Source: Uranotaenia lowii (lineage: Eukaryota > Arthropoda > Insecta > Diptera > Culicidae). Taken from it: a stretch of 64,000 nt of DNA. Below, one piece after another: positions 1-10,900 of the stretch (position 1 is the first letter of the stretch; every line of letters starts with the position of its first letter). Under the pieces are notes generated by a model, which saw only the letters and a program-made list of their open reading frames with translations, was not told the DNA's origin and searched no databases. The stretch covers positions 222,843,094-222,907,093 of the forward strand of contig NC_073693.1 in NCBI RefSeq assembly GCF_029784155.1, given 5' to 3'. The translations under genes were made by a program, and so were the position numbers.

Positions 1-973
1 CGCCAATATTCTCATTTGGTTTATCCTGCCGGGATACCTAGAGGCAACGAATACGAATGCGTAAATGCGAAATCAGTTTGAATCGTACACTCGTACGGTG
101 TGCTCGCACTTTATCCCCGTCTTTTTTATATGCGTGCTTTCAATCGTAGCAGTCGACTTCTCAGACAGGCAAACACGCGTCTCGAAGGGAAACATACGAT
201 TCGGATTGTGTTCGTGTGTTTCTCTGGAGGGCGTGTCTTAGATTATTTCGTGGCACCCACACAAGGCACGCGTATGGTGTGTTCCTCTCTGCCGATTAGA
301 TGATGCAAAATCGTTAGAGAGATCGATACGATCCCTCTGTCGATTTGAGTTACCTCTCTGTCGATTCATGTTCACTGGGCTTACGGTCATCGTTGTGCTC
401 TGCCTGGTCTTCAGACGCTATCGGATCGCCATTCCATCGGCCAATCTCTATTCGTGGCAAAGATTTTACGAATCGATTGTACATGGCTACTTTCCTGATG
501 TGACATCTATGCACCAGAACGAACTCTTCGCAATCGAAATTGGCCCTCTCTCTGGATTCAAGAAGCACACGCTATGGCAGCAACGACCCTCTACGTTCCG
601 CAAAAACATGTTTTTTACGTCATTTTACAAACTTTGACTTTAATGTATTCATTTCAATTTTTAGACGTTGGATTGAAACTGATTTGAGCGAACAATTACG
701 AAACTAAGAGTGCCTATCATGTTATGTAATATTAGACACCTATGTCAAATGATATTATTTTCGATGAACAACAACAATCAACAACAACATCAACAATAAA
801 GTTTAAGTCTCTAATGAGCCTACGAAAGAGCTTTTAAAACAAAACACAAAATGAATTTATTAAAATCCAAATAATGATATTTTTAATAACGTAACAATTG
901 ACTTAGAATCGGTATGGAGAATGTATGGGTCATAACGTAAAACATGTTTACACATGTTAAGTAGTGACTTAAG
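1..973. other. Unique intergenic or intronic DNA
   Basis: No gene is recognisable here. Short open frames at 100-303 and 368-637 overlap antisense frames and resemble no family known to me. A CAA-rich low-complexity run lies at about 765-800. The sequence is moderately GC-rich up to about 600 and AT-rich after that. Confidence 0.5.
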
Positions 974-1564
974 CAACCAAAAGTCTCGTTGAAAAGATCA
1001 AACACAGCTAAATCAGCATAATCAAAGTGCTAAAATTCGTTCAAGTCTAAAGACGGCTATTTGAGACCCAATTTGTAACTTTTATACCGTATGGATGTGA
1101 TGGACATGTCACAAAAAGGCTATTTAAGGATTTTTTTGAACTTCAAGTCCATGAAAGGCTATTTGAGACCCAATTTGTAACTTTTATACTATATGGATGT
1201 AATTGACATGTCACAAAAAAGGTTATTTGAGAAAATTTTTGGAACTTCAAGTTCATAGAAGGCTTTTTGAGACAGAATTTGTAACTTTTATACTGTAAAA
1301 ATGTGATTGACATGTCACAAAAAAGGCTATTTGAGGAACTTTTTGGAAATTCAAGTCCATTAAAGGCTATTTGAGGTCCTATTCGTAACTTTAATACTAA
1401 TTAATGCGATGGCCGTGTCACAAACAGGCTATTTGAGGAACCTTTTGTAACTTTCATGCTCACATTCGAGAAAATTTGGTACCAATTCCCCTTGGAACCT
1501 TTGTTCAGCGAAATTCGAACTTGGGAGGCACGCTTTTAAGTAGATATGTGATTTTTGGTTGCTT
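974..1564. mobile_element. MITE-like element with AAGCAACCAAAA ends and an internal minisatellite
   Basis: The left end (about 974-992) reads AAGCAACCAAAAGTC. The right end (about 1550-1566), read on the other strand, gives AAGCAACCAAAAATC, so the element has terminal inverted repeats of about 15 bp. Most of the interior is the tandem array described separately. A second element with the same ends lies at about 7155-7840, also with internal short tandem repeats. There is no coding capacity. The superfamily is not assigned because no target duplication is clear. Confidence 0.55.
1055..1460. repeat. Minisatellite, about 103-bp unit, four copies
   Basis: Units start at GGCT in 1055, 1157, 1261 and 1365, giving spacings of 102, 104 and 104 bp. 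Each unit holds two related half-units that begin GGCTATTTGAG, with an intervening GACATGTCACAAA block. Divergence between copies is roughly 10-20 percent by eye. The array sits wholly inside the element with AAGCAACCAAAA ends. Confidence 0.8.
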
Positions 1565-1622
1565 GGGTTCATTCCTCAAGTCCGTATTCAACTTTTTAAG
1601 GTAAGTTATTGGTACCTACTAG

Positions 1623-2145
1623 CAGAGATGCCATTCTCTTCCGAGAAAGACGGAGAACGGAGAATAAAACACCCCGTGTGATAGCTGCAAATCAACCGGG
1701 TAAGATTTTTTGTTCCTCTTCACACATTATTCGCACCGCGGTTTCGAAAGCCACAAACACCCAATTTCAATAGCTCCGGCGTGCAACACCGTAGAGCACC
1801 CCGGTGAAAACACAGAACCGACTGGTTCAAGCCACGAAAGAGCAAAGACAAAAACAAACACGATGGTGTGCATAATAATAGCATCAACAAACGATGAATG
1901 TTTTGGGCGAGTGGTTCAGCTTCGTATGTATTGGTAAACGCAATAAGCCAAGCTAGCTGCCGTCGCTGTCGCTCTCCGTGGTGAAAACATTTTTTGACTG
2001 TAGTGTGTGTTCGCTCAATCGTATTGATTTACAGATTCTCTACAGAGGTTCGGTTAAAAATCTCTGCGGTGCGTTTCAGAGAATCTCTACCGAGAATCGA
2101 AAACCGAGCACTTCGGTGATTCTCTTTAGAGAAATTGCAAGCCAG
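1623..2145 (+). mobile_element. Non-autonomous hAT-type element, copy 1 (523 bp)
   Basis: The element runs from CAGAGATGCC to GCAAGCCAG. It is flanked on both sides by the identical octamer CCTACTAG (1615-1622 and 2146-2153). It matches most of 53931-54462 in reverse orientation at what looks like about 90 percent identity, and that copy carries its own different octamer duplication. An 8-bp duplication with CAG...CTG-type ends is the hAT signature. Copy 1 has a CTG to CAG change at its right end. It encodes no transposase; the 75-aa open frame at 1710-1937 is not convincing as a gene. Confidence 0.8.
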
Positions 2146-2153
2146 CCTACTAG

Positions 2154-4850
2154 TTCGAAAAAACCCTGGCGCAATTAATTTGAAATATGCTCACACTTTT
2201 TGTAATTTGTAGTGATTCAACCGTAATATGAAACATTTTCAGCTACTCTGTCAATCACTACTGCCTAAACATCCAAAATTTCCAACGATACCGTGCTTAG
2301 AAATTGTACATTTTCTTTATCTATTGAAATGGAGTTTTTGCATACGCAAGGCGCGTACATGACTCTTAAAAATCTGCAAAGTTGCAATCAAATGTGAAGG
2401 AAATGTTGATAGTTGAAAATAGAGCTAAAATATTCGAGCAATAAAAAGTGAGCAAATATTCATGTCTATCATAGCAACCTGGCAACTCCGATGATGCCAA
2501 ATCCAAATCATGTTTTGAGGTTATGGCTGAGGCCAACCAGCCGTCAATACCTTCGACCTTATATACCCTTATAGGTAGGCTTTCATTTCTCAAGAATCCA
2601 TGCAAATTTTCCTAAATTCTCCAAAGCTGCTCGATTACTTAATGGATTCCGTTCCCAGAATCCTTTTCACCGATTTTGTATTAACCTCTCGGAAAGCGTA
2701 AATATGCTTGGCATGGGATCCCACAGAACAATATGTCACCAACGGCGTGACGGTTCTTCCGCCGCGGTCCGCCTTTCTGTTTTCATTAAATCCCTCGATA
2801 CTCGGACCGTGGAGCATACTGAGAGCATCGCGGACAAGACGGCGAGTGAAAATAAACCATTTTCGTTCCTCGCGCGCTATTCGTCGTCGCATAATGACTA
2901 CTGGGAATCACGCCGCCGCCGCCGCTTGTCCGTTGGGGAGTTCTCCAAAAAACGAGCTGAAAGAATCAAGAAAGCGCGACTCGACTCAACTCGACAACAT
3001 CCCCGGGGTCTCGGTCGGTTGCCAGACCCAAACTGGAATAGATTTCGAACGAAGAAAACCGCGAGCGAGCAAACCGATGCTAAGCACCGAATTGTGTTTT
3101 GGAATGGTTGGGGTGGATCAGATGGAATGGACATTCGGTTTGTTGGGGAAAGGTGATGGTGGTGGAGCAGTAAATCCAATATGCAAACAGGAATTTTAGG
3201 AGCAAAAACATGTTACTAACTATCAACAACAGCAGGTATGTAGGTAGTAAGTAGCAGCGGAGCAAAAAAAAAAAATAGCACACGAGGGACATGAAATGCG
3301 AGATTACAGTTTCGTGGGAAGGGTGCAAGTGAACGAACGATTCACCGAAATTCCCTACGGTCGAGGACTAGGTACCGAACCGAGAGCAGCGACAGAAAAC
3401 AAAATATCAGCAGAAGACTGTATCGTTGTATTGAGGGTAGACGAAATTGGAGAGGTCGGATGGTTTTGGAAACTGCATAAAAGCGCGAGCGAGTATTGGA
3501 GCGAATATAAACAAGCAAAATAAATAAATAAAAATTTCAAATTCAGATTCGATGGCTGTGGAACGAAGATTTGGTATGGTTGGAGTAACTCGGTGGCTGC
3601 CGTTCTTTCGGTGGCCAGGCAATGAGTCGAGTTTTTTACTCCCTTCGACAAGACCGAGAAGTTGGTTCTATCGATAGTTAGCTAAACCGATCGGTATGGA
3701 AACGAAGTACTGGACGATCCCTAGATTGGGTTCGCCGAAAAATCCACTCCGGCCTTTTCCTAGCTCATGGTGTTATACTCACAAATGTTTCACTACACGG
3801 AGCAGTGCTTTGCGATTGGTATAGAAACCGGGAAAATGATAAATAATTTATTTTCCAATTCAATATTGTCCTGCTCGAACCGAGGCTTCCACGAGAACGC
3901 AATGTCGTGGTGACACGGTTCGGAAAAAAATTATCTCATTTTGATAGCCGGCGGCGGCAGAAGTGCTGGCTGACCGTTTTGAAACCAGCGCAATGCAATG
4001 GAACGGCCTGCAGAGTGGATAAAACGAGATATAAGAGGACCGGAAAAAAGCATAAACACAAAAGTTTCGAAGCGATAAACGGAGAGCAATGTTTTACCTG
4101 AATGAATTATTCAATTTCTGTTTTGGACCTAGGTTTATTTTTTTTATTGCAATCGCTTATCCGTTCCGTCGATCATAGATCGATAACGGCTTGATACATT
4201 GTTGGAATCAGTTTGTGGTGATTATTATTTTGGTTTTATAAGAATGTATTCTTTTTTTCCTGGGATTTTGATCCTGTCGGATGATTCATCCCTAACGCAA
4301 GAAGAATTCTATTCCAACGAAAAAAAAACTCATGGATCAAATTTCGGATAAATTAGAGTTTTATTGAGTAAAGGCAATGTGTCCGTGTAAAAACATAAGA
4401 ATCACATCATAAACACTTGTTGTTATGATTCGTTCATTAAAAATAGTTTGATTCGTTGAATCAAAAATCCCCAGCAAACAGCTGTGTTGCTATAGCCCTT
4501 AATAATTTTGTTACCAAAAGAACGTATACCAGGATATTATAAGTCTGTGCAATAAACATGCAAAAATATAAATTTCAGGTGAAATCGATGCACAAATTTA
4601 GCGTTTTTCGACACCTTTTTGGGGTCTAGGGCCTACGGAGGAAGTTTTCCTAGATGTCCATATCGAGTTAAATGCATATAAAAGGTGTGTCACATCATAT
4701 TGCATCACGGAAAAAACGCTGTAGAAATTCACCCAGTAGGCTGATCCATTTGAAAATTATAGACAGTAAAATGAAATCTACTAAACAACTTTAAGCATTT
4801 TCTTTTAATTCACACTTCGTGCCCAAGCCCTTTTGCTCACATTTTCCTAT
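2154..4850. other. Unique DNA with a GC-richer block at 2700-3200
   Basis: The block 2704-3199 is open in two plus frames (150 and 163 aa) and in a minus frame. This reflects a low stop density in GC-rich DNA, and none of the products resembles a known family. A GCC-type trinucleotide run lies near 2911-2922. A genuine 5' UTR or first exon is possible but unsupported. The segments 3200-4850 hold no recognised gene; homopolymer runs occur at about 3266 and 4141. Confidence 0.4.
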
Positions 4851-5870
4851 TTAACCCGTCCATAAGTTTCTGTACAACGTCAGGTTGTAGTTTTTTTTTA
4901 AAACAGAAATCCATTTTCTTTTAAAGTCCGCCTCCGATTTGACAACTTTTGGGTTCTTCCCTAGGGCCTGCTTCATAATCGCCCAATATTTCTCTATTAG
5001 GAGAAGCACCGGCGCGTTGGGCGGGTTCATTTCCTTTGGCACGAAGGTAGCCCCGTTGGCTTCGTACCACTCCAACACGTCCTTCGAATAGTGGCACGAA
5101 GAGAGTTCCGGCCAGAAGATGGTCGAGCCCCCGGGCTGCTTCAATAGTAAGCGCTTCTGTAGGTATTCCTTAAGGTAAACCTGCCCGTTTACTGTGCCGG
5201 TCGTCACGAAGGGGGCGCTCCGCTTCCCGCAAGAGCAGATCGCTTGCCACACCATGTACTTTTTGGCAAACTTGGATAGTTTCTGCTTGCGAATCTCCTC
5301 CGGAACGCTGGATTTGTCCTCTGCGGTGAAGAACAACCGGCCCGGCAGCTGACGAAAGTCCGCTTTGACGTAGGTTTCGTCGTCCATTACCAGGTAATGC
5401 GGCCTCGTCAACATTTCGGTGTACAAATTCCGGGCTCGCGTCATCCCCACCATGTTTTGCTTTTCGTCGCGGTTAGGAGCCTTCTGAAACTTGTATGCAC
5501 GCAGACCCTCCCGCTGCTTGGTCCGCTGGGCGAATGAACTTGACAAATTCGGACGAAACTTCTCGAATCACGTCTAAACTGCTTAACTATGCGCTTATGA
5601 TCTTTTTCACTGACGGAGCATCCATTTTTGCATTCTTCACTTTCCGGTCAATGGTTAGGTTCTCGAAGTATCGATTTAGTAATCTGTTGACCGTGGATTG
5701 GACGATTCCCAGCATCTTACCGATGTCCCGATATGACAACTCCGGATTCTACCTCGTTGGCGACACCAGATCAAAACCAGCGCAACACTGTAAGACGCAA
5801 CCACAAAGTAGGACAACCCAATATACCCTAGGGGAAGTGCTAGTGACCATGTTTGTAAGCATTTCTTTAA
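4851..5870 (-). pseudogene. Tc1/mariner-type DD37E transposase remnant (ITmD37E-like), copy 1
   Basis: The main minus frame (5546 to 4851, 231 codons) carries the catalytic core. The first catalytic Asp lies in MDDETYVKADF (Met codon at 5386). There follow KLSKFAKKYMVWQAICSCGK, a WPELSSCHYSK block and an IEKYWAIMK block. Counting from the second acidic position to the final Glu gives 37 residues, which is the DD37E spacing. The second Asp is changed to Glu (WPEL for the family's WPDL), so the enzyme is predicted dead. An N-terminal helix-turn-helix (ELSYRDIGKMLG...STVNRLLNRY) can be read at about 5590-5770 in another frame that ends in a stop, so a frameshift separates it from the core. A full family member is about 340-350 residues. 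Terminal repeats were not found. Confidence 0.85.
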
Positions 5871-6139
5871 CGCACATTTAAGGTGTTTCCTTGTTTCGAA
5901 TCTTCGAGTGTGCCGACCCTGAGGCTTAAAGGGGGGTTCATACTCGGCTAAGCGAGCAGTCTGGGAAACCGTTGGTTACAGCTTTGCAAAACAATCGAAA
6001 TAAATGAAGCTGAATTTCAACTGGATATCAATTGCAACGTTTATTCAGCCAGGCATTTTCATCTTCTGACTGATACAGTGATATTTACGGGTCATACCGA
6101 ACTTTATCGAATCTCAATAGAATAAAACAAAACATAATT
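5871..6139. other. Unassigned DNA between two mobile elements
   Basis: There is no open frame of note and no repeat partner seen elsewhere in the window. It may include the upstream end of the DD37E copy at 4851-5870. Confidence 0.4.
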
Positions 6140-6310
6140 AATTTTAAGTGTTAAGTTTGTATGGGAGAATTGAGTGTTTTATTCTGAAAAACCAACGTCG
6201 TGTTCATTTCTTATGCGGATCCGAGCCTCCTAAAGGTTTTATACCAATTAAAAAATTATTTTGGTATTAAAAAACAATCCATTCAACTGACATCACTGCT
6301 TATGCCTACT

Positions 6311-6885
6311 AGCAAATATTTTTGTAGCTATATTTTTATGCTGTTTTAATATACGTCCCATATACAATGATAATATAAAATATAGAATGGACGTATGAAA
6401 GTTGAAAAAAAACAGCATTTACCTACCAAAGTGGAGGCAATATACATACATAAATTTAATTTCTTTTTAAAGCGACAAAAACTACACCAATTTCGCGTTA
6501 TCTGACACCTTTTCGGTGCCTATCGGAAGAATGCAAGAGAGCGCAAAAATTTGCTCTTATAGCCGTCAAATCGTTGCCAGCGACAATATTTTCTATTTTT
6601 CTTATTGGTCTATATTACTCAATACCCATCTGATTTTTTGCCATCTGGATGCATTGCTGGTTTCAGAGAGAACATGAAGATGTTTTTCTCTCTTGAAGCT
6701 CGCGTGGGAGCAAAATTATTTCAAAATTCACAAACATGTCGCACTTTCTGTCATATCCGATTTAGACTGACTTCAGACGACAATTTATGCGATCTTTTTA
6801 GTATGCAGATGGAATTGCGATTCGCAACACAGTTGTAAACGACTTAAATTATCATTTCTGATACGATTTCATGTTTGCTGGGTAG
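6311..6885. mobile_element. Family A dispersed repeat, copy 1
   Basis: Positions 6632-6835 match 12461-12648 clearly: shared blocks include GCCATCTG, GGGAGCAAAAT, CTGACTTCAGACGACA and GGAATGGCGATTCGCAA-like text. Possible ends are AGCAAATATT near 6308 and its approximate complement near 6873-6880. The repeat sits in the centre of the foldback copy. It has no coding capacity and its class is unknown. Confidence 0.6.
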
Positions 6886-7154
6886 CAATACTTAGAAAAG
6901 AAGACATGCAAAACTTCGCTAGGCACCAGCAGTGGTTTCAGTTGAACTGATTATTTTTCAATGCCAAAATACATACCCCTATTCATCAGTTAAAAACTTT
7001 TTTGCCTCATGAGATACGAAGTTACGGTATTAGACAATGTTGTTCAGCATAAATTTCCTTTCAAAGAATTTATAAATTGGAACAAGATCTATTAGTAGGT
7101 TCGGATCTCCAGGAGAAACAAAAATGAGGTTGATACTTCAAAACAGAATATCTA

Positions 7155-7840
7155 ACCCAATCAACCAAAAGTCCCATAAAATAGGTACGCTTTCAAAAAA
7201 TCGTAAAATGAGCAATAAAAATCTCTCTCTATCTCAATAGCACCCTTGGCATCGGTTCATATCACCTTCTCTTGATTATTTACTATGTTTAGTACATGGT
7301 GCAGCCATGATGCCAAACTCGTACAGTATTTCCTAAATATATCGCATCAGAATAATTACTCAAGTATCACATTGCTTATTGAAATAAAACTTGCCCGGTT
7401 TGGGGATCGAACCCCGACCTTAGTGGTGAGAATCGTACACGCTACCTCAAGATCACGCATATGTGTTGTTCTTACTGAAACTAAAACTCGAAGTGGTGAT
7501 ATGATTTTGTAGCACACCTGCAGGCGCGCCCGCCCTACCAAACAGTCAGCCAGGCAGGAAGAAAGCACCTCAATGTGACTTAGTAAATCTCGTTTCGATC
7601 ACTTGTATGCACTTTATGTAACTTAAGTCTCTTACAACGTACATATAAATCACTTTTGCAACTTTCAAGTTCACTCATAAGAATTGTACAAAATAAGTCA
7701 CATTTGCAACTTTCAAGTTAATTCATGAGTATATAATGTTCACTCAGAGAAATTGAGCAGTTCAGTTTCTTTGTCAGCCAATATGTAACTTTCAAAGCCT
7801 TAATTCAAGTAAATATATGACTTTGGGTTGCTTGGGAATT
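7155..7840. mobile_element. Second AAGCAACC-ended element with internal short repeats
   Basis: The left end (CAATCAACCAAAAGTC, about 7156) and right end (GACTTTGGGTTGCTTGG, about 7823-7840) are inverted repeats matching the element at 974-1564. The interior holds two repeats of about 75 bp containing GCAACTTTCAAGTT (about 7650-7740). It also holds a tRNA-like block at 7391-7455. It interrupts the right arm of the surrounding foldback copy, so it inserted later. Confidence 0.55.
7391..7455 (-). repeat. tRNA-derived fragment (B-box and T-arm like)
   Basis: Read on the minus strand, the sequence contains GGGGTTCGATCCCC (7400-7413). This is a perfect T-arm with a canonical RNA polymerase III B box. 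Upstream GGTAGCGTGTACG is only loosely like an A box. The 3' CCGGGC has no complementary 5' acceptor strand and the anticodon arm does not form. It is therefore read as a tRNA-derived SINE or tRNA pseudogene fragment rather than a functional tRNA. Confidence 0.55.
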
Positions 7841-7950
7841 TTTCCATACAAACCTCAAAGTTAAGAGAGTTTTGTACCACAACGGAGCATTTTAGACCGC
7901 AGGGTTTGATTTTTTTTAAATGACCTAAAATCGACTCAGTCACTGCGCAA

Positions 7951-10900
7951 TATCTGATGAAATCTGTCTTGTCAATGAACTCAAAAATCAACATAGTACA
8001 AAAGTTTTATTCATATTCCAAAATACCAAAACTTGATGGATTGAAAAGCGCAAGTGGAAAATTGAAGGGCGTTTGGTCACAATCAGACCCGAAGAGGGCG
8101 AAAACATAGAATATCTCGCAGGGATCCCTAAAATACACGCTCAGATGATCCCGCTAATGGGCACTGTAGAGTGACATTGACCGATTATCAAACTAGCGGG
8201 CTATTAATTCCGTTGCTGCAATGCCCCTTCAGATTCCTGGTCTAGCATTCATTGTTGTGGCGGAGCAACCGTGTTTTATGAATGCTGAATTTTCGGCGTG
8301 TAGGTAGCATCGGGCATCGTTGTAACGCCGAGCTAGAAAAACAATAAATGTAACAAATTGCCCATTAAGGGTCGTTCGGTAGATGTGTTCAATGAGCGGA
8401 GGACCGTGCGTTGTACGTTGTACACAGTTATTCCGATGTCGTGCTCTCCCACGCGATTCAGTTTAGCTAAACACGATGACGACCACACCGGTGTGTTTGC
8501 TTCACTCATTCACTCACAACAACTATCGGTCATGCCCTGCCTGCCTGTGGCCATTATTTGGGTTCTTTCGTCGGGTTCAACGGTAAGGTTTAATCTCGAG
8601 GGAATGGACGCCTTGCCTCAGCGAAAGGGCAACGACGACGACGCCGCAACGGAATCAAAGATAATGACCACAATAAAATTAGATTTCTGAGCATTAGATA
8701 AACGGAATGGCTTGTTTCGATTACCGAATCCGAACGCATCGCCATTAGATTGTTAATTTTTGGTAATCATTTTCCGAACAGGAACAGTAAGAATCGAATG
8801 TTTACGTATAGTTTATTGCACAATTTCAGTGAGTGCTGCTTGCATAATTTAAGTTAGATATCGAAATACCAGCTAAGAAAAACATGCTAATTCCGTTGCA
8901 GTTTGCCGACTGTTTAGGTCGAATATCGCCTTGCGAAAAATAAGTCGAAGAAAGAGCCACACCCGACTCGCAAAAGACGGTCAACGGAAACCTGTTTGTT
9001 TACAAACGGTGCATTTTCTCGCGTCATAAAACAACAAACTCTAATGTGTGTACTCTAAAATTAAGATTGTTTGTGGAAAAGTATTTACAGTTTCATGAAA
9101 CCACACTGCTGGCAAATAAAAATGTTCTTTGTGCTGCGTCCGGTTCTGGTTTCTCTTTTGCTGAAATACTCTCTTCAGCTGTGTTTTGAACATCCCTATC
9201 TCATGAGAATTTTCACTTTCAGCAGGGCTTCTTCAAGGTGGAAATAAACTATTTAAAACAATAAATATTAGATTGCTCAGCAATAACGACGTGTCTAAAT
9301 GTTTACCTCAAAACGTTCGTCTCTATCGTTGCTGGATTTGATCGATAGACTCGACCCAAACCGATCGATCAATTCCTCGACTGGGTAAAGTTACCTGACC
9401 GTGTCCGTTTGGAAACTGAAAAAGGGAGGAACAAAATTTGAACCTTAAACCTAAGCCGATTAGCAGAAAGGAAACAGACGGACGGACGGAACGCAGAAGA
9501 CAGGTTGGAAAGGCATTTCATAAATCTAACCACCACACTGTATGAGTTTGAAACGATGGCGGCGAAGGGAAAGCTTCCATTGAATCCATCGGGCGGTCAC
9601 CAAGTCAAACGAAAATAGTTCGTGCCCGAAACAGAGTTGTCAAAATACGACTGATCTCATTTATTTACAGTTCTATGCCTTTCGTCGGTAGATATGGATG
9701 CATTTCAGCCCGTCGAAGTCGAACGAATTTATTATAATTTTTATCAACATAAATCCCGTCTGGCCTGGATTCGAGGTGGGTTTGACTTGTTGGTCCAGTG
9801 GCTTTCTCAAGCGATTATTTTTCTAGTGAAAATCTGTTGAATAATTCAGGCTATCCGTTTTGAGCTGATACTGTGTCTGGTTTGTGTCCTTTCTTCTCAC
9901 GGCACTGAGTTGATGTAAATTATTGCGAATCCTCTTCCAAAAGGAGATGCGTGTGTTAAGGATCGGTAAGTTAAAGCTGATTATGGTGTATTGAACGCAT
10001 TTGAAAGCTGTTTAGGATCCAATAGGAAACACTTTTGTTGTCATGATTGTTAAAAGAAGAAACATTGATGGTTTTCTTTCAATTTGCGTTGAGAGGTAAG
10101 CTTAAATGGTATTGGGCTCTACTAATTTACACGATTACCGTTTGGATTAAATATAACTCCAAATAGTTTTCAAAGAATGATAAATTAGTTAATAATTTTG
10201 CAATTTATGAAGCAGTCAGTCAGTTTTTTCCCTAAGCTTAATAAAGGCATGTATACAAAAATATTATCCCTAAAAATAGAAAAATATAAAGCATTTTAAT
10301 TGTGCCTGATTTTCCTTTGACAATCGTTTTATCGAATACAAAAAGCCTCAGTTCCAAATATAAAGAACATTAAACCTTGTTTTGATTATCAAATCTGTTT
10401 ATTTTTGGGTACCCATACAAGTTGCCTATACGAATCTATTCAGACCGCAGGTGAAGACTGAAATTTCCTCTAAACGTAAGAAACCAGAACCAAAACAAAC
10501 CAGAACTGTAAAGCAAGGGTTCGGAAAAATCAGCCGACGGCATTTGACCAGCAGACTTGAATCATCACGCAGAACCGGCTTAGCCGGTGGGGATTTTCGT
10601 TTTATCCACGCTTATCGCGTCGAAGTTCATCGAAAGCGGCAGCGGAAATCTTAATCGTATGTGTACCATGAAAAACTCGGAAAAAAATTACCCCCTTTCC
10701 TCTCGCCTAAGCACCTGAACCATAAATCGGCTAAACTGATCAACACCGGGAGCGCGTGGATTTGTTTGTTTTGCTTTTTCGATTTGTGTGAATGGGGAGA
10801 CTTGAGACTTAACTTCTGCGGGAGGCCGCGATTACTTACTTATGAAGCGTCGTCGTTTTTCCGCTAGACTGCATCGGGTAGACATGTACCTCCCTCCCGG

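Larger units (their letters stand above)
6140..7950. mobile_element. Foldback repeat (family E) copy 1, interrupted by two other repeats
   Basis: Pieces of this stretch match the foldback at 21516-22240. The left-arm material is at about 6140-6310. The right-arm material is at about 6925-7146 and resumes at about 7842-7950 with TCCATACAAACCTCAAAG and a CGACTCAGTCA block. The centre is replaced by a family A repeat (about 6311-6885). The right arm is split by an element with AAGCAACC-type ends (about 7155-7840). No protein is encoded. The outline rests on eye alignment, so the boundaries are approximate. Confidence 0.65.

Noticed and set aside
1..60. Text TTATCCTGCC near the start, superficially like the 5' end of 18S rRNA
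   Set aside because: Only about ten bases resemble it and the following sequence does not match any rRNA.
1055..1460. CRISPR-like array
   Set aside because: Units are contiguous diverged ~103-bp repeats without constant-length unique spacers, in a eukaryotic transposon-like context.
7391..7455. Functional tRNA gene
   Set aside because: The T-arm is perfect, but the acceptor stem and anticodon arm do not form.
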